From NCBI GenBank assembly GCA_903813345.2, contig CAIIXF020000003.1, forward strand, positions 25,003,248 through 25,063,247: a DNA stretch of 60,000 nucleotides. The letters are read 5' to 3'. The position numbers were made by a program, and so were the translations under genes. Origin of the DNA: Owenia fusiformis. Taxonomy: Eukaryota; Annelida; Polychaeta; Sabellida; Oweniidae. Under the pieces are notes generated by a model. It was not told the DNA's origin. It saw nothing but the letters and a program-made list of their open reading frames with translations, and searched no databases. This document shows positions 48,392 to 59,099 of the stretch, piece after piece. Positions within the stretch are counted from its first letter, which is position 1. Each line of letters opens with the position of its first letter.

Positions 48392-48528
48392 GTATTCGCG
48401 AATGCAACTTTCGGCTGTCGGCTACCGGATTAAACTACTATTTTATGGGCAACTCATTTAGATATGAAGAGTTATAAAATAGTAGGTAATTCCGGTAGCC
48501 GACAGCCGAAAGTTGCATTTGCGAATAC
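48392..48528. mobile_element. hairpin MITE with GTATTCGCGAATGC arms
   Basis: GTATTCGCGAATGCAACTTT and CGGCTGTCGGCTACCGGA are repeated in inverted order at the right end (TCCGGTAGCCGACAGCCG, AAAGTTGCATTTGCGAATAC). Arms are about 38 bp, with an AT-rich loop of about 60 bp. Confidence 0.85.
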
Positions 48529-48539
48529 AAGGATAATTT

Positions 48540-50500
48540 GTAACACCCACAAAGATATTTAGGTATTAAAGTTGCCTACGTCTCCAAATGAGATCAAAAA
48601 GCAATTTTGAATCTATTTTTGCCTACTTTGTAGTTAATTTCCGATGTACGTATTTATGTAATCAATGTTACGCACGTTCTAGTTTCAGCATCATGTTTGA
48701 ACATCATTACATACTATTATATAATATATAAGTGAATTGGATTGAATGCCAGGTCGATCAATAAGTTCTGAGAAAATGGTTCCCGAACAAAGAGTTTTGT
48801 GACATTTTCAGGTGTCAAACATGTTAAATACAGTCTCGAAATAGAATGCCAAAATTCTTCTCAAAGATGAAAGATATGGTAAGTATGGTAACTCGTGTTT
48901 TGGATAGACGAGGCAAACTATCAGAATATTTGGGTAAAGAGAGTTCATACAGTGATGTACTTATGTAAACATCACAAGTGGATTACTCTGACCAAAGACG
49001 CCCTTGCTATGACTTTGAATACTTGGAACATTACAATTTAAAAATCATTTACTTCCAAAATCGGATGCTTCTTTGGGTCATTGTGACAGAAAACAATTTA
49101 AGGATCAATCAGATTGGTATTTATGATATTCTCTCAATTTAAGAGACTTTTTCTCATAACTTATTGATCAACCTGGTATATCTCGTATTTCAGAGTATAT
49201 ACGTTTGACTTATATGATATATTGTTAAACAAGTATCGTGAAAGTTCTGGTCCCTTTCGAACAATGATATTACACATACAATGTGAGAAACTGAATATTA
49301 GCCACCTTTTACATCGATGAATCCCAAAGGGAAGCTACAGGTAATCAGGTATGTATCCTATGCAGCTTTCCTAATAAAGTAATACCACTATTACGTTTCC
49401 ATATAGCGAGCTTCATTCAGTGGAACTGCTTTGTTTAGATTTGTTAAAGGTTAATTAATAAGAGCATAAAATTACTGATTACATTTTCACCGAAACGCTA
49501 ATAAATAGAGACATTTGGAAGTAAAACTCAACATACGTTTAGGAAACAGGGGTTCAAATGAACGAGGAAGTGAGCATAAAAGATCAGCCACGTGAGCTAA
49601 AATCAGTCAATCAAAGACTTCTTAAATACTAGGATTTAATTAGCACAAATAGTGTCACTTTAATTCAGTTGGTCCCCAGGGGAGGGGGGGGGGTGTATTC
49701 CCATTATCATATTCATGCATTGACGAAGATGAATTTACACTAACACATGTATATCCACGTACAAAACAATAATAGGGAGTTTAAGCTTGTATATAAAATC
49801 GAAACGCCAACCTGTACGTATAACCAATCAGTCATACAAATGCATCGCTTAAATATTTGCCGTTCATGTTTAGGTTGTGAAAAACATTGCACGCTTAAAC
49901 TCCCTTATGCAACTATACACGGTGAAGCTTAATACACCCCCCTCCATTAGAGACAACCGGAAATCCCATTTTGAATCATTTATCAATTTTTGTTTATATT
50001 TGACATTTTCAAATTTATCGAATTGGTTATACATCTCCTTAACTTTTGTAATTGTTATTAAAGAACAAAAACTTCTTTTTAATAAAGGAATATGCTTGAT
50101 TTGCGATCCAATGAGAATTTTCAACCTCCTGTTGCCAAATATATGGAGGTAGTTTGACATTGAAAACATAAATAGAAAACCAATAGGCTCTATCGGACAG
50201 AAAACGAGACTAAAACGTGTTTATGATGAGAATATTACCCTTTAAAAGGCAGTTTATATCTGCCTTTGAATCTCCTATAGTCTGATAACTACTTCAGACA
50301 GAAATTGAGCTGGATCAAATAATAATGTTATTTTATTGCCACAATATACCGTTCATCATTTCATGAATATTAAATAAAGATCTGTCTTCCATCTTAATAA
50401 AGTATTCCAAGGTTAATTATCCCAACGAACAAATTTCGTGAGTGGTAAAGTGAACCCCTTCGTCCGTCAGTCTGTCAGTCAGTTTACGATTTTTTCTCAA
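48540..50500. other. no gene seen; possible decayed inverted-repeat element at 49680-50155
   Basis: GGGAGTTTAAGC (49775) and GCTTAAACTCCC (49893) plus GGGGTGTATT (49689) and AATACACCCC (49931) form nested inverted pairs. TTGCCAAATATATGGAGG near 50131 recalls the composite-element terminus. Confidence 0.4.
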
Positions 50501-50529
50501 GATGGCCGTCATTTTGAAAATGACTGGAA

Positions 50530-51190
50530 TTTTTCACGAAAAACTAAGTTTTTCATTTTCAACCAAAGTAATGAGTATTTATGTTTGAAATGTTTGTAGT
50601 GTGTCCATAAAGTGTATCTATTTTACATATTTGCCCGACGCCAAGGGGCTGTGTATTGGGGAGGGGGTGTGCTTTCCAGATTCGAGCCTCCTAAAAACCC
50701 AAAAAGCTACCTGATGTCGAATTTTGAAAAATTTATTTTTTCATTTTTAACCATTGTAAAAGGTAATTAGTATTGAAATTTTGGCATAAATGATATCTTT
50801 TTCACATATATGCAGTGTTTTTTGGGTTGACACCCAAGGACCTTGTATGGGGGTCGAAGAAATTGGAATTTCTGATAATTTTGAGATCTCTCAGAAATAT
50901 GACAACATTTCAAATGGAATATGTTTCAGAGTATATTCAAATAAGATGTATTGTATTATTATTTGACCCGAGTATAAGAAAACCCAAAATCAGGCCTCTG
51001 AATTTGCAGTAATGTGAGACCTCTTCAAAGTATGGTTACATTTTAAAAATATTTTTGAGAATATAAAAATTATTGTATAATTTATCTCACTCCTGCTAGC
51101 TTCGAAAAATCCTGCCACCTATTGTTCGAATTTGGAGGTCTCTTTAAAGTATGGCTGAAATTTTGTGAAATATTTCAGAATTATGAATAA
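50530..51190. repeat. degenerate direct repeats
   Basis: Two diverged copies of a block of about 200 bp (50530-50700 and 50735-50870; TTTTCATTTTYAACCA, AATKAGTATT, then GACRCCMARGG...GGGG), then three related passages with GAGRYCTCT--AARTATG (about 50882, 51028, 51138). Origin unknown. Confidence 0.45.
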
Positions 51191-51299
51191 TTTGGTTGTT
51201 AAAATTTGCTATTTCATGGAGTTGCTGGTTTCTAGTTGATGTCGGTGTCATTAATACAAACTACACCGTGTGAATGTCTGTTGAACATCTGGGAGTTAT

Positions 51300-51430
51300 A
51301 AAAGATGAATGAACTCAAGGAGCACACTCGTCTCGAACTCGCAACTTCGTGGTCACGGCACCCACTCGCCCAGATTGAGCATTCTCGACCGAATCGACAA
51401 CCCCGAAATAGGTTCTTTTACTAGTAAAGT
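51300..51430 (-). mobile_element. tRNA-derived SINE-like fragment
   Basis: On the minus strand TGGGCGAGTGGG (51372-51361) fits a pol III A box and AGTTCGAGAC (51339-51330) a B box, at suitable spacing. The A-box context TGGSCGAGTGG is like tRNA-Ser/Leu. Stems expected of a functional tRNA do not close, so I read it as a SINE head and not a tRNA gene. Confidence 0.45.
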
Positions 51431-51757
51431 TAAGAATTCCCAAGTCCATTGATCTCTTCCTATGATGTCACTTTATCCATGGTGACAACAATTTATTAAA
51501 TTCTTAGCTCAACGTATTCTTAGCTTTATGAATTAATGACCCCAAGAACCATAACTTTTCATTTTTCTCACAACTAGGGAAATCTTCAATTCGGTCTGAA
51601 ATAATTTAAAGATTTGTCACTTCAAAAGCCACCTGTATTCAATTGCCACTTGTGGTAGATATATACACAAGTGATGGATAAGTACTATTTAAAACACTCT
51701 ATGCAAAAACAAGAGTGTTATCACTAAAAAGGGGGATAAATGAAATATACAATATCC

Positions 51758-52155
51758 AAAAGGACTAGTCTCGGTTTGGAGAACGAAGTTCACCAGTGGA
51801 CTACACGTTACGCCTGCTTTGGACAAAACATATTGTAGACTTAATTTGTAGACCATAATTTAATTTGGGTGATATTTCTATAATTAACGTATACATAAAA
51901 ATATTGGGCGAGACTTGAGATAATGTATGCAATGTCAGTCAAAATTGAAACTTCTGATCGGGTTTGAAGCCGAGATGCCCGGATATGACCGAGCAAAAGC
52001 CGGAATTCACGTGGTTTTTCACGAAGAAGGGGCGGAGTTTAAGCGAGATTCATCGAGACTTCTTCGTGTCAATCGTGTCAATCCCTGCATTGCTTATTGT
52101 TTTCATAAAAAATATTAGCCCAGGAGACTATTCTCCAAACCGAGACTTGTCCTTT
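51758..52155. mobile_element. about 400-bp MITE with GTCTCGGTTTGGAGAA termini
   Basis: AAAGGACTAGTCTCGGTTTG and CAAACCGAGACTTGTCCTTT are inverted ends, differing at a single base in a 25-bp match. ORFs inside are short and unrecognised. Confidence 0.75.
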
Positions 52156-52159
52156 GAAT

Positions 52160-53285
52160 GTGCTAGGCTATCGAAATACAAAATATCAACTACCATTCCC
52201 GTTTTAGTTAACATTCAAATATGCAAGTAAGTCACGACCTCTCGACACAAATATTCATCAAGTAAATGATTTATTTTTATATTTTGTAAAAGTAGTTTTG
52301 AAACTCATTTGAAATTGTAATATCAACAGCGTACAATAAGTACTCTTCGTAGTATCAAGGGACAGAATTCTTAAGAATGATATAAAGACTGTGCAATTCA
52401 ATTATGAAGTAAGCCAGTTCATTAAATTGGAATAGAAATCCGAAATTCATTGCATAAACGATCGCCCAATTAAACTTTTTTCAGAACTTTAGAATGTCTT
52501 GAAAGGATACTAAAAACAATTCAAGTCATCTTCAAAATAACCAGTAAAATATGTATTCAGAAAGAGATGTCAATAAAAAGTGTATTTAGAGAATTCAAAT
52601 AAGCGTTATCTGACAAAACGACGATCAAATCGACATTAATCAACATTATATTCCCAAAACCATATTCTCAGACACCCAAGAAGGATTACTGTCAGGATAC
52701 GATATTACATCATGTCACCTTGCATTGAATTTGTAAGCCCACTTGGAGCTCGTTTAACCTATATATTTCTAACCAAATTATTGTAAATGCCTCAAGATAT
52801 AGGATACTAAAGTAGAGAGGATGAGATATATGCTCAAAGAAAGCTTGCAAAACGATTTTCAGTTCCGAAAAAACACTATAGGCACCGGTGCTTGTGTTTT
52901 CTAGCAAAACTGAATAGCCACCCTTGACAACTTTAAGTTACTATATTCTGTATAAGACCATATTGTCTAACTTAAATTTTTGTGCCAAATCATAATCCGC
53001 AACTTGACTTATAGGAAGATTTAAATCGAGAAAAACAAAAAAGTCGTATCCAGGAAGTTCATCCATTTTGTTACATTGACGGAATAGTTGTGGAACAGTG
53101 TACAATCATGAAATAAAAATGTAAAAATGAACGGAACTTTCTACATAAAACTCAATGATACTCCGACACTATTTATGGATTTTATTACCAATGAGATGAA
53201 CATCACCAGCCCATGTTCAAGAAAAAAACAACATTAGTATGCCTTGCTTTTGAAAATAGTCTCAACTAACACATCGGCCAATATA
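52160..53285. other. no gene seen
   Basis: AT-rich, no supported ORF and no paired termini. CAATAAGTGTATTT-like fragments recur at 52.5 and 54.6 kb (TTATCTGACAAAACGACGATCAAA versus ATCTGACTAAAGCAACAATCAAA, each followed by ACATTAATCAA), hinting at an old direct repeat. Confidence 0.45.
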
Positions 53286-53294
53286 ATATTATAA

Positions 53295-53430
53295 GTTATT
53301 CAATGATTCGAGTGAAATACAGAAAATATTCTTCCCGAGAAGGTCGTATTTCACGATGCGCTAGCAGAGTGAAATACAGACGTTCAAGGGAAGAATATTT
53401 TCTGTATTTCACGAGAAATCATTGAATAAC
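53295..53430. mobile_element. hairpin MITE with GTTATTCAATGATT arms
   Basis: GTTATTCAATGATTCGAGTG...GAAAATATTCTTCCC pairs with GGGAAGAATATTTTC...CATTGAATAAC. The arms are about 47 bp; the loop contains GATGCGCTAGCAGAG. It may be one end of a larger element reaching TTATGGAATAA near 54150. Confidence 0.8.
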
Positions 53431-53890
53431 GTTTTTATTCCATGATTACTCAGATAAAACTCCCCTAAATCAAGTCCATTTCCTTGTCTTGGGACCGGAG
53501 AAACAGATCAACCTTCTCACCTCAAAAATATTTTACATCGATATTCCTTCAAAATCTTTTCGGCCTTGTTGTTTTGCTTTTATTGTATTATACGATACGT
53601 TTGATTTTCTTCAACATTTTTCTTCAATTTCATCAGCTGGAACCAAAACGTTTTTGCGACTTTCGTCTGGATTTTTACTAGTTCATGAAAACAATGTGCA
53701 TGCTTCATACTGATTTTTTATAATTACAAATGAGTGTTTTTTATCCTAAAATAATAAATTGTGGTGATCACCGTATCATTTCCTGATATTCAAATCAGAT
53801 ATTTCTAGCAAAATGCAAATATTAGCATGCGTTGGTGTAAACAGATCGCCATTGATTTTTTCAGTAATAGTCATATCCTGGATGGAAATC

Positions 53891-54043
53891 TGGGGCGTTG
53901 GGATACTGGGGTTCGTTTTTCGTACGATCGTAACTTACGATTCCGAGAAAACCATTTGTCTCTGTTTTGATGAACAATGACTTGCGACCAAATCGTAAGT
54001 TACGATGGTTTCAAAAACGGACCCCTGGACCGTATTCCAACGC
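53891..54043. mobile_element. nested hairpin with ATCGTAAGTTACGAT arms
   Basis: An inner element (53908-54025) runs from GGGGTTCGTTTTTCG to CAAAAACGGACCCC and carries ATCGTAACTTACGAT and ATCGTAAGTTACGAT. It sits inside an outer pair GCGTTGGGATAC / GTATTCCAACGC. Confidence 0.75.
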
Positions 54044-54954
54044 TGACGTCATTTTCACTCTGTATTCAATGCTAAGTGGAAAGTGCGTGTAAATACAGGA
54101 TATATTTAAGTCACGTGGACCAATCAGATTGCAGGGAATTTCACCATTATGGAATAAAAGTATATATACAATGTCAAGCAACGTTGCAATTATTCGATTT
54201 ATATCTCAAAAAATGATTTCAAGACAGTAAATATGGCGGCCATTTTGAATCTTTGCAACATATTTAAGCGAAGCTTGTAGACATTAATGTTACATATAAA
54301 AAATGTAATTTGGACAATTTCAAGAAAATTGATGCATTTCTTTTAGAATTATGTTTAAAAAGAGTTGACAACATTACAAAAATGGCAGCCATTTTAAAAA
54401 AGCCGAGCTTTTGAACCGGGAATTTGAGGGTCTTTTTGCGTTGATAATTTACAAAATATTTTATACTGGAATCATATACAATGCTGTAAAATGTGCCAAT
54501 ATTGTAAAGACGGACAAACGGAAGAACAGATACACAGATGGACAAGTGATCACAATGGCTCACAATGTGTATCAAGAAAACATCGCAGCTTAAGTATATT
54601 CAGTAAAAAGGTGTCAATTATAGAGACGTAAAGGGAAGTTCAATACATTTTATCTGACTAAAGCAACAATCAAAATGACATTAATCAATTTTAGATTCCC
54701 ACCAGCGTTCCCCGAGACACTCAAGAAGAATTACAGTCACGATATCTTATTAAAAAGTCAGTCTACTCACAGTAAAGAAGATATCGTTCATCCGCTATAG
54801 TACAAAATAAATTTTAAAAAAACTTTGAACACGGATCAGATAATGAATTTAGATGAAATACTGGAAAGACTATGTATGTACCCGTACGCTATATAAATTT
54901 TTAATCTCCGATGATTTGATTTAAGGATTTAAACCTTGGACTCTGTACATTGTT

Positions 54955-55490
54955 TGCTGAATCCATGGAAAAAATCTTTATCCAGGAATATGATGAAGTA
55001 TTTCATGTTTAATTTCATGTGCAGGCCCGTAGCCAGGATTTGCCAGGGGGGTGGGGTCAGTTTGCAAAAATTTCCAGGGGGGTTAACATTTGACAATTCT
55101 GGCCCAAATATGGCTAAAATCACTTGAGAAGTGCTCAAAATGGTGAAAAACTGCATGGTTTTGAAAGAACCTTTTGACCAGGGGGGTTCGCCCGAACTCT
55201 GCGACCCCCTGGCTACGGGCCTGATGTGCATGCTCTTGTCAAGACTTTTAACTTTCTAGTTATGTTGATTATAACAGATTCTCAAGCAGAGATTTTTCTA
55301 GGTAATTCCACCCACGTCCATATGAATATAACCAACATTTTCCAATCGGTCAGTTATGTGGGTGGAATTACCTAGAAAAATTCAAGCACTGCTCGAGAAT
55401 CTATTAACGTAATTAAAAAGTTAAAAGTCTTACCAAGAGCATGCACATGAAATCAAACATTCCTAGATAAATATTTTAAAACCTACATCA
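54955..55490. mobile_element. large palindromic element disrupted by a MITE
   Basis: Right arm blocks AAAAGTTAAAAGTCTTACCA, AGAGCATGCACATGAAAT and TTCCTAGATAAA are the inverse of left-arm blocks on both sides of the inserted MITE. The central stem TTTCTAGGTAATTCCACCCA / TGGGTGGAATTACCTAGAAA is perfect. Arms are about 230 bp once the insert is removed. Confidence 0.8.
55022..55223. mobile_element. MITE of the CAGGCCCGTAGCCAGG family, copy 2
   Basis: Ends CAGGCCCGTAGCCAGG and CCTGGCTACGGGCCTG. Flanked by ATGTG at 55017-55021 and 55224-55228. The uninterrupted target (TTTCATGTGCATGC) is preserved in the opposite arm of the surrounding palindrome, so the 5-bp duplication is directly supported. 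Confidence 0.88.
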
Positions 55491-55499
55491 CAATTTTGC

Positions 55500-56340
55500 T
55501 TCAAACATGACAACGTACAGCTAAAGTGTACAACCGTGCATTTTGTCACTGTACATTGTCGATGGTTAGGCGTGAGAATGCACATACACGCTACTATGGC
55601 AACCACAAAAATCTGAGTATTATTTGATTCAAAGTAGAATTGTTTTTACTCATGGGACACTAGGCAGGGGCATAGTCTTGTTTTTGGTAACTCGTGGGGA
55701 AATCTTTGAAAAAATTGGTTGATTCGACTAAGTTCCTGCTAAATAGTACTGATATCCCAAAATGTTTTGAAAATGACAATTGACACAAATGAGAAGTAAA
55801 GTAACGTTATACGTCCTCAATGATCATTATAGATCGGATATTAAATTAAAACGATCAAGGTGACATGGAAAAGAAGAAATCTGACCTCAAGTAGCATATA
55901 ATGGTACATACTAAGTATCTTCTAAGGAGATTCGCCAACCAACCTGGATGTGATCGATAAAGTCATTCTTCTACCCTCGATCACCATAATAACGGAGTAA
56001 TTGAAATTTCATACAAAATTAAAATATTGGAAAATTTAAGCACATGTGTTACCATTTACATAATGACTTATTCTTGTATTTAATATACTTTAATTCTATA
56101 TTTGTTAAGAATTATTCATGCCGTAGAAGTAATTACCTTCTGTATTTGCAAAGCCTTTTAAGTCATCTTTGTAGAGTTCAGTCAAAGCAGCTAATGTTGA
56201 ATTACAATGTTCTTGTTCATCTGGTTAAGCTCTAAACACCTTTGCATCAAGAAACAGATTCTTAACACGAGTAATACGTTGCTGGAAATAGACCCCTGGA
56301 TGGTGGGGAGGAGAGATCATTGTTTTGGTTGCTATGAATA
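55500..56340. other. no gene seen
   Basis: AT-rich spacer, no supported ORF. Confidence 0.5.
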
Positions 56341-56637
56341 CACCCTTGGTATACGCAGCTAACGAAAATTGACCGGTACGGGTCAAAAGCTGGACCGGTA
56401 CGGGTTAACGGTTTTATTTGAATTTAAAACAGCCATAACTTGCTCAATATTGACTTCCTCGTGTCTAATTTGAAATATATGATGCCTCCCGATGCTTTTA
56501 AGTACCCCAATTTTTTACAGATTTTTAAACGGACCAAAACTCTCTAAATGCGCATTTATGCTCTTTTCTCTCGAGAACGACTGTCTCATTTTCACGATAA
56601 CTTTTATTTAGTACTTCTAACATATAAGATCTATTTT

Positions 56638-56930
56638 TCCCCATCAAGTTATGATGTAAATGACATGCTATTTACATCTTGTGAGTTTCAATGACGCGCG
56701 TTTAATTTTATAAAAAATGCCAAACTTTGTGACAAAGAATTTCATCCTGCTTGCAGCGAGAAGACGGACCGGTTCGGGGCAATCTGCTTGCAGCGAGAAG
56801 ACGGACCGGTTCGGGGCAATAGCTGATGAAATTCTTTGTCACAAAGTTTGGCATTTTTATCAAACCAAACGCGCGTCATTGAAACTCACAAGATGTAAAT
56901 AGCATGTCATTTACATCATACCTTGAGGGG
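56638..56930. mobile_element. palindromic element with 37-bp tandem duplication in its loop
   Basis: Arms of about 110 bp: CCATCAAGTTATGATGTAAA, CACAAGATGTAAATAGCATG, CAATGACGCGCGTTT and AATTTCATC/GATGAAATT are all matched in inverse. The loop (56747-56820) is two exact copies of a 37-bp unit containing TTGCAGCGAGAAGACGGACC and GGTTCGGGGC. Two GGACCGGTACGGGT-like motifs lie upstream at 56360-56407, suggesting a larger original element. Confidence 0.85.
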
Positions 56931-57139
56931 TATGGAATATGTGTCCGCGAAACTGGTTGTCCATGTATATGTTATTGTTTATTTTCTACATGTGCTATGA
57001 TACGTTAATGGTGAAACTCATGGACTCGATCATGAAAACTTAAGAAATCTACTTACTTGTTTATCACAGTTGTATTTCATTTAGCAAAAGAAGTCTTACA
57101 ATGTACCAGTTAGATTGGACTAAATGTTTGGAGCACACT

Positions 57140-57633
57140 CTTAAATGGTGAGCCAAAAAAGCCAACTCATTCATCCAAGGCCAGTTTAGGATTTATGTCA
57201 CCTTTGACACACTTTAATTTTGCATAGTCTTCTTTCATTATACCAAGTCTCATAGGTCTGTTTCAAATGGTCAATATTTTACGACCATCTTACAAAACAT
57301 GCTCAAAATGCTGGTCTTGTCTTTGGAGGCAAACCTGAACGCATCGGGTGAAGTTTTCAGACAACATGCTCACAAATATCTTGCGTAATTAATGGCTCTC
57401 ATTTTCCTTCCAATCCTTTGTTTCAAATCCCTGAATGAATGATGCTTCTAGGATTGTTAATATACACTTCGTCTTTGAAATAGTCACAAAGAACAATTTC
57501 TGGGGGTTCATCTTTGATGATTTTAGTATTTTGGGCATTTGGAATCGTGACCATTTTAAATTTAAAACCCATACTGGATGACTGAGTAATCAAGATTTTT
57601 TTGTGTAACCTTTTTTGGCTCGCCCTGTAGTCA
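57140..57633 (-). pseudogene. mariner-like transposase remnant between CAGGGYGAGCC termini
   Basis: The minus strand between a right terminus CAGGGCGAGCCAAAAAAGG (57633-57612) and a decayed left one (GGTGAGCCAAAAAAG complement at 57144) reads PPEIVLCDYF then KDEVYINNPRSI, like the region around the last catalytic acidic residue and the following KxxVYxNxPRT block of mariner-type transposases; a few residues between the two are missing. Further on another frame reads VQVCLQRQDQHFEHVL, like their C-terminus. It is far too short and frameshifted to work. Its termini resemble those of the 13366-14478 and 16316-16939 elements. Confidence 0.55.
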
Positions 57634-57693
57634 CCCTTTACATACCGCACGGTAATGGAATGATGGAACGTAGACACATTTTAAAATATATGT

Positions 57694-57870
57694 CAGTACA
57701 AGTGCTAAAAAGAGAAAAACCAGAGGGAATCACAAAGCACGGCAACAAAAGAGACCAAACAAAAGAGATCCAAATTCAAAACCAGTCATAAAAAAACAAT
57801 ATCCTACTATTCTCCATTGCACAAATAAACAATATCCAATACATCTTCCAAAAGGATAATATAAAAACAT
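57694..57870 (+). pseudogene. basic peptide fragment of the dispersed MULE-associated insert
   Basis: STSAKKRKTRGNHKARQQKR is the counterpart of STSAKRERTKSC in unit A. It is stop-free for about 55 codons, the best preserved copy. The cluster of Lys/Arg is nuclear-localisation-like. No flanking transposase domains were found. Confidence 0.45.
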
Positions 57871-58738
57871 GTCTAAAGGACAAAAAGATTGCGAAATGAA
57901 TCAGAAAACAAAGAAAAACAGCAACCAGCATATGGAATATGAACCCATGAGTAAATCAACAGAACTGTGAAAAATTGTGTAAAAGATTTGTAAGAAACAT
58001 TCCAGAAAATTAATCAAAAATGATAATTGCACGTCATAAATCTTTAGACATATTACATACGCCCAAACAATGCAAAGAGCAAGCTTTAACAGCTTAAGAT
58101 ATATCCCAAAATAACACCCCAGTTGGTTTCATCAAAAGACGATCTCGAATCATCAAAGAATGTTTGCAAATCTCATTGAGAACACATTTCGATTTCCAAA
58201 TTCTGAAGATAAAATCTTTGGGATATGTACATCAATTTACATACCATCAGGGGAGGTATTATACCTTCCCAAAAGACTCATAGTTTTTATAAACTTTATT
58301 AAAACTCTAGAAAGTTAAGGTTTAGTATAAACTTTGGCATTTAGTTGTCACAAAGTTGATGATGGTTGAATGTTAATCATTTCCCCTAATTGTGAAAACA
58401 GCAAAAACTAATCAGGAAATTCAGGACCATAAGATGATATGAATGTACATCAATATATATATTTAATAGAGCAAGCAAAGAGGAACTGGACACGTTGGAG
58501 AAACAGTTATGGTAAGCGATGTGGTGTCGAAAATGGAAGAAAATTACGGTTACACCATTCAAAATACACTTAAATACCATATTCTTAAAATCAACTGCAA
58601 TTTTGTAGGACTATGTGCACAGAAAGGCACTTATTTAAGCATTCTAAACATAAGGAGTTTCTTCACGTTTTGAACTTTCAGGTGAAGTACGCCAACGTTT
58701 TATATGAACATTTCATTTTTTACAAAAGTAATAGTATG

Positions 58739-59080
58739 CAAGAACACCTTACTTCATAAGAATACCTTACTTCATCAGAATAACTCACTTCAGTAGAATA
58801 CCTTACTTCATTAGACTACCTCACTTCAGTAGAATACCTTACTTCATTAGACTACCTTACTTCATTAGAATACCTTACTTCACTAGAATACCTTACTTCA
58901 TAAGAATACCTTACTTCATAAGAATACCTTACTTCAGTAGAATACCTTACTTCATTAGACTACCTTACTTCATTAGAATACCTCACTTCAGTAGAATACC
59001 TTACTTCATTAGACTACCTTACTTCATTAGAATACCTCACTTCAGTAGAATACCTTACTTCATTAGACTACCTTACTTCA
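58739..59080. repeat. 18-bp minisatellite, about 19 copies, with 54-bp trimer periodicity
   Basis: The unit is TACCTTACTTCATTAGAA. Toward the right end three variants (CAGTAGAATACCT, CATTAGACTACCT, CATTAGAATACCTCACTT) cycle in order, making a 54-bp higher-order unit. One frame encodes a YLTSLE-like hexapeptide, but the CATAAG variants introduce stops, so it is not called coding. Confidence 0.9.
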
Positions 59081-59099
59081 TGATGCATCATCTAATGTA

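Noticed and set aside
51300-51380. Functional tRNA gene
   Set aside because: A and B boxes are present but acceptor and anticodon stems do not pair.
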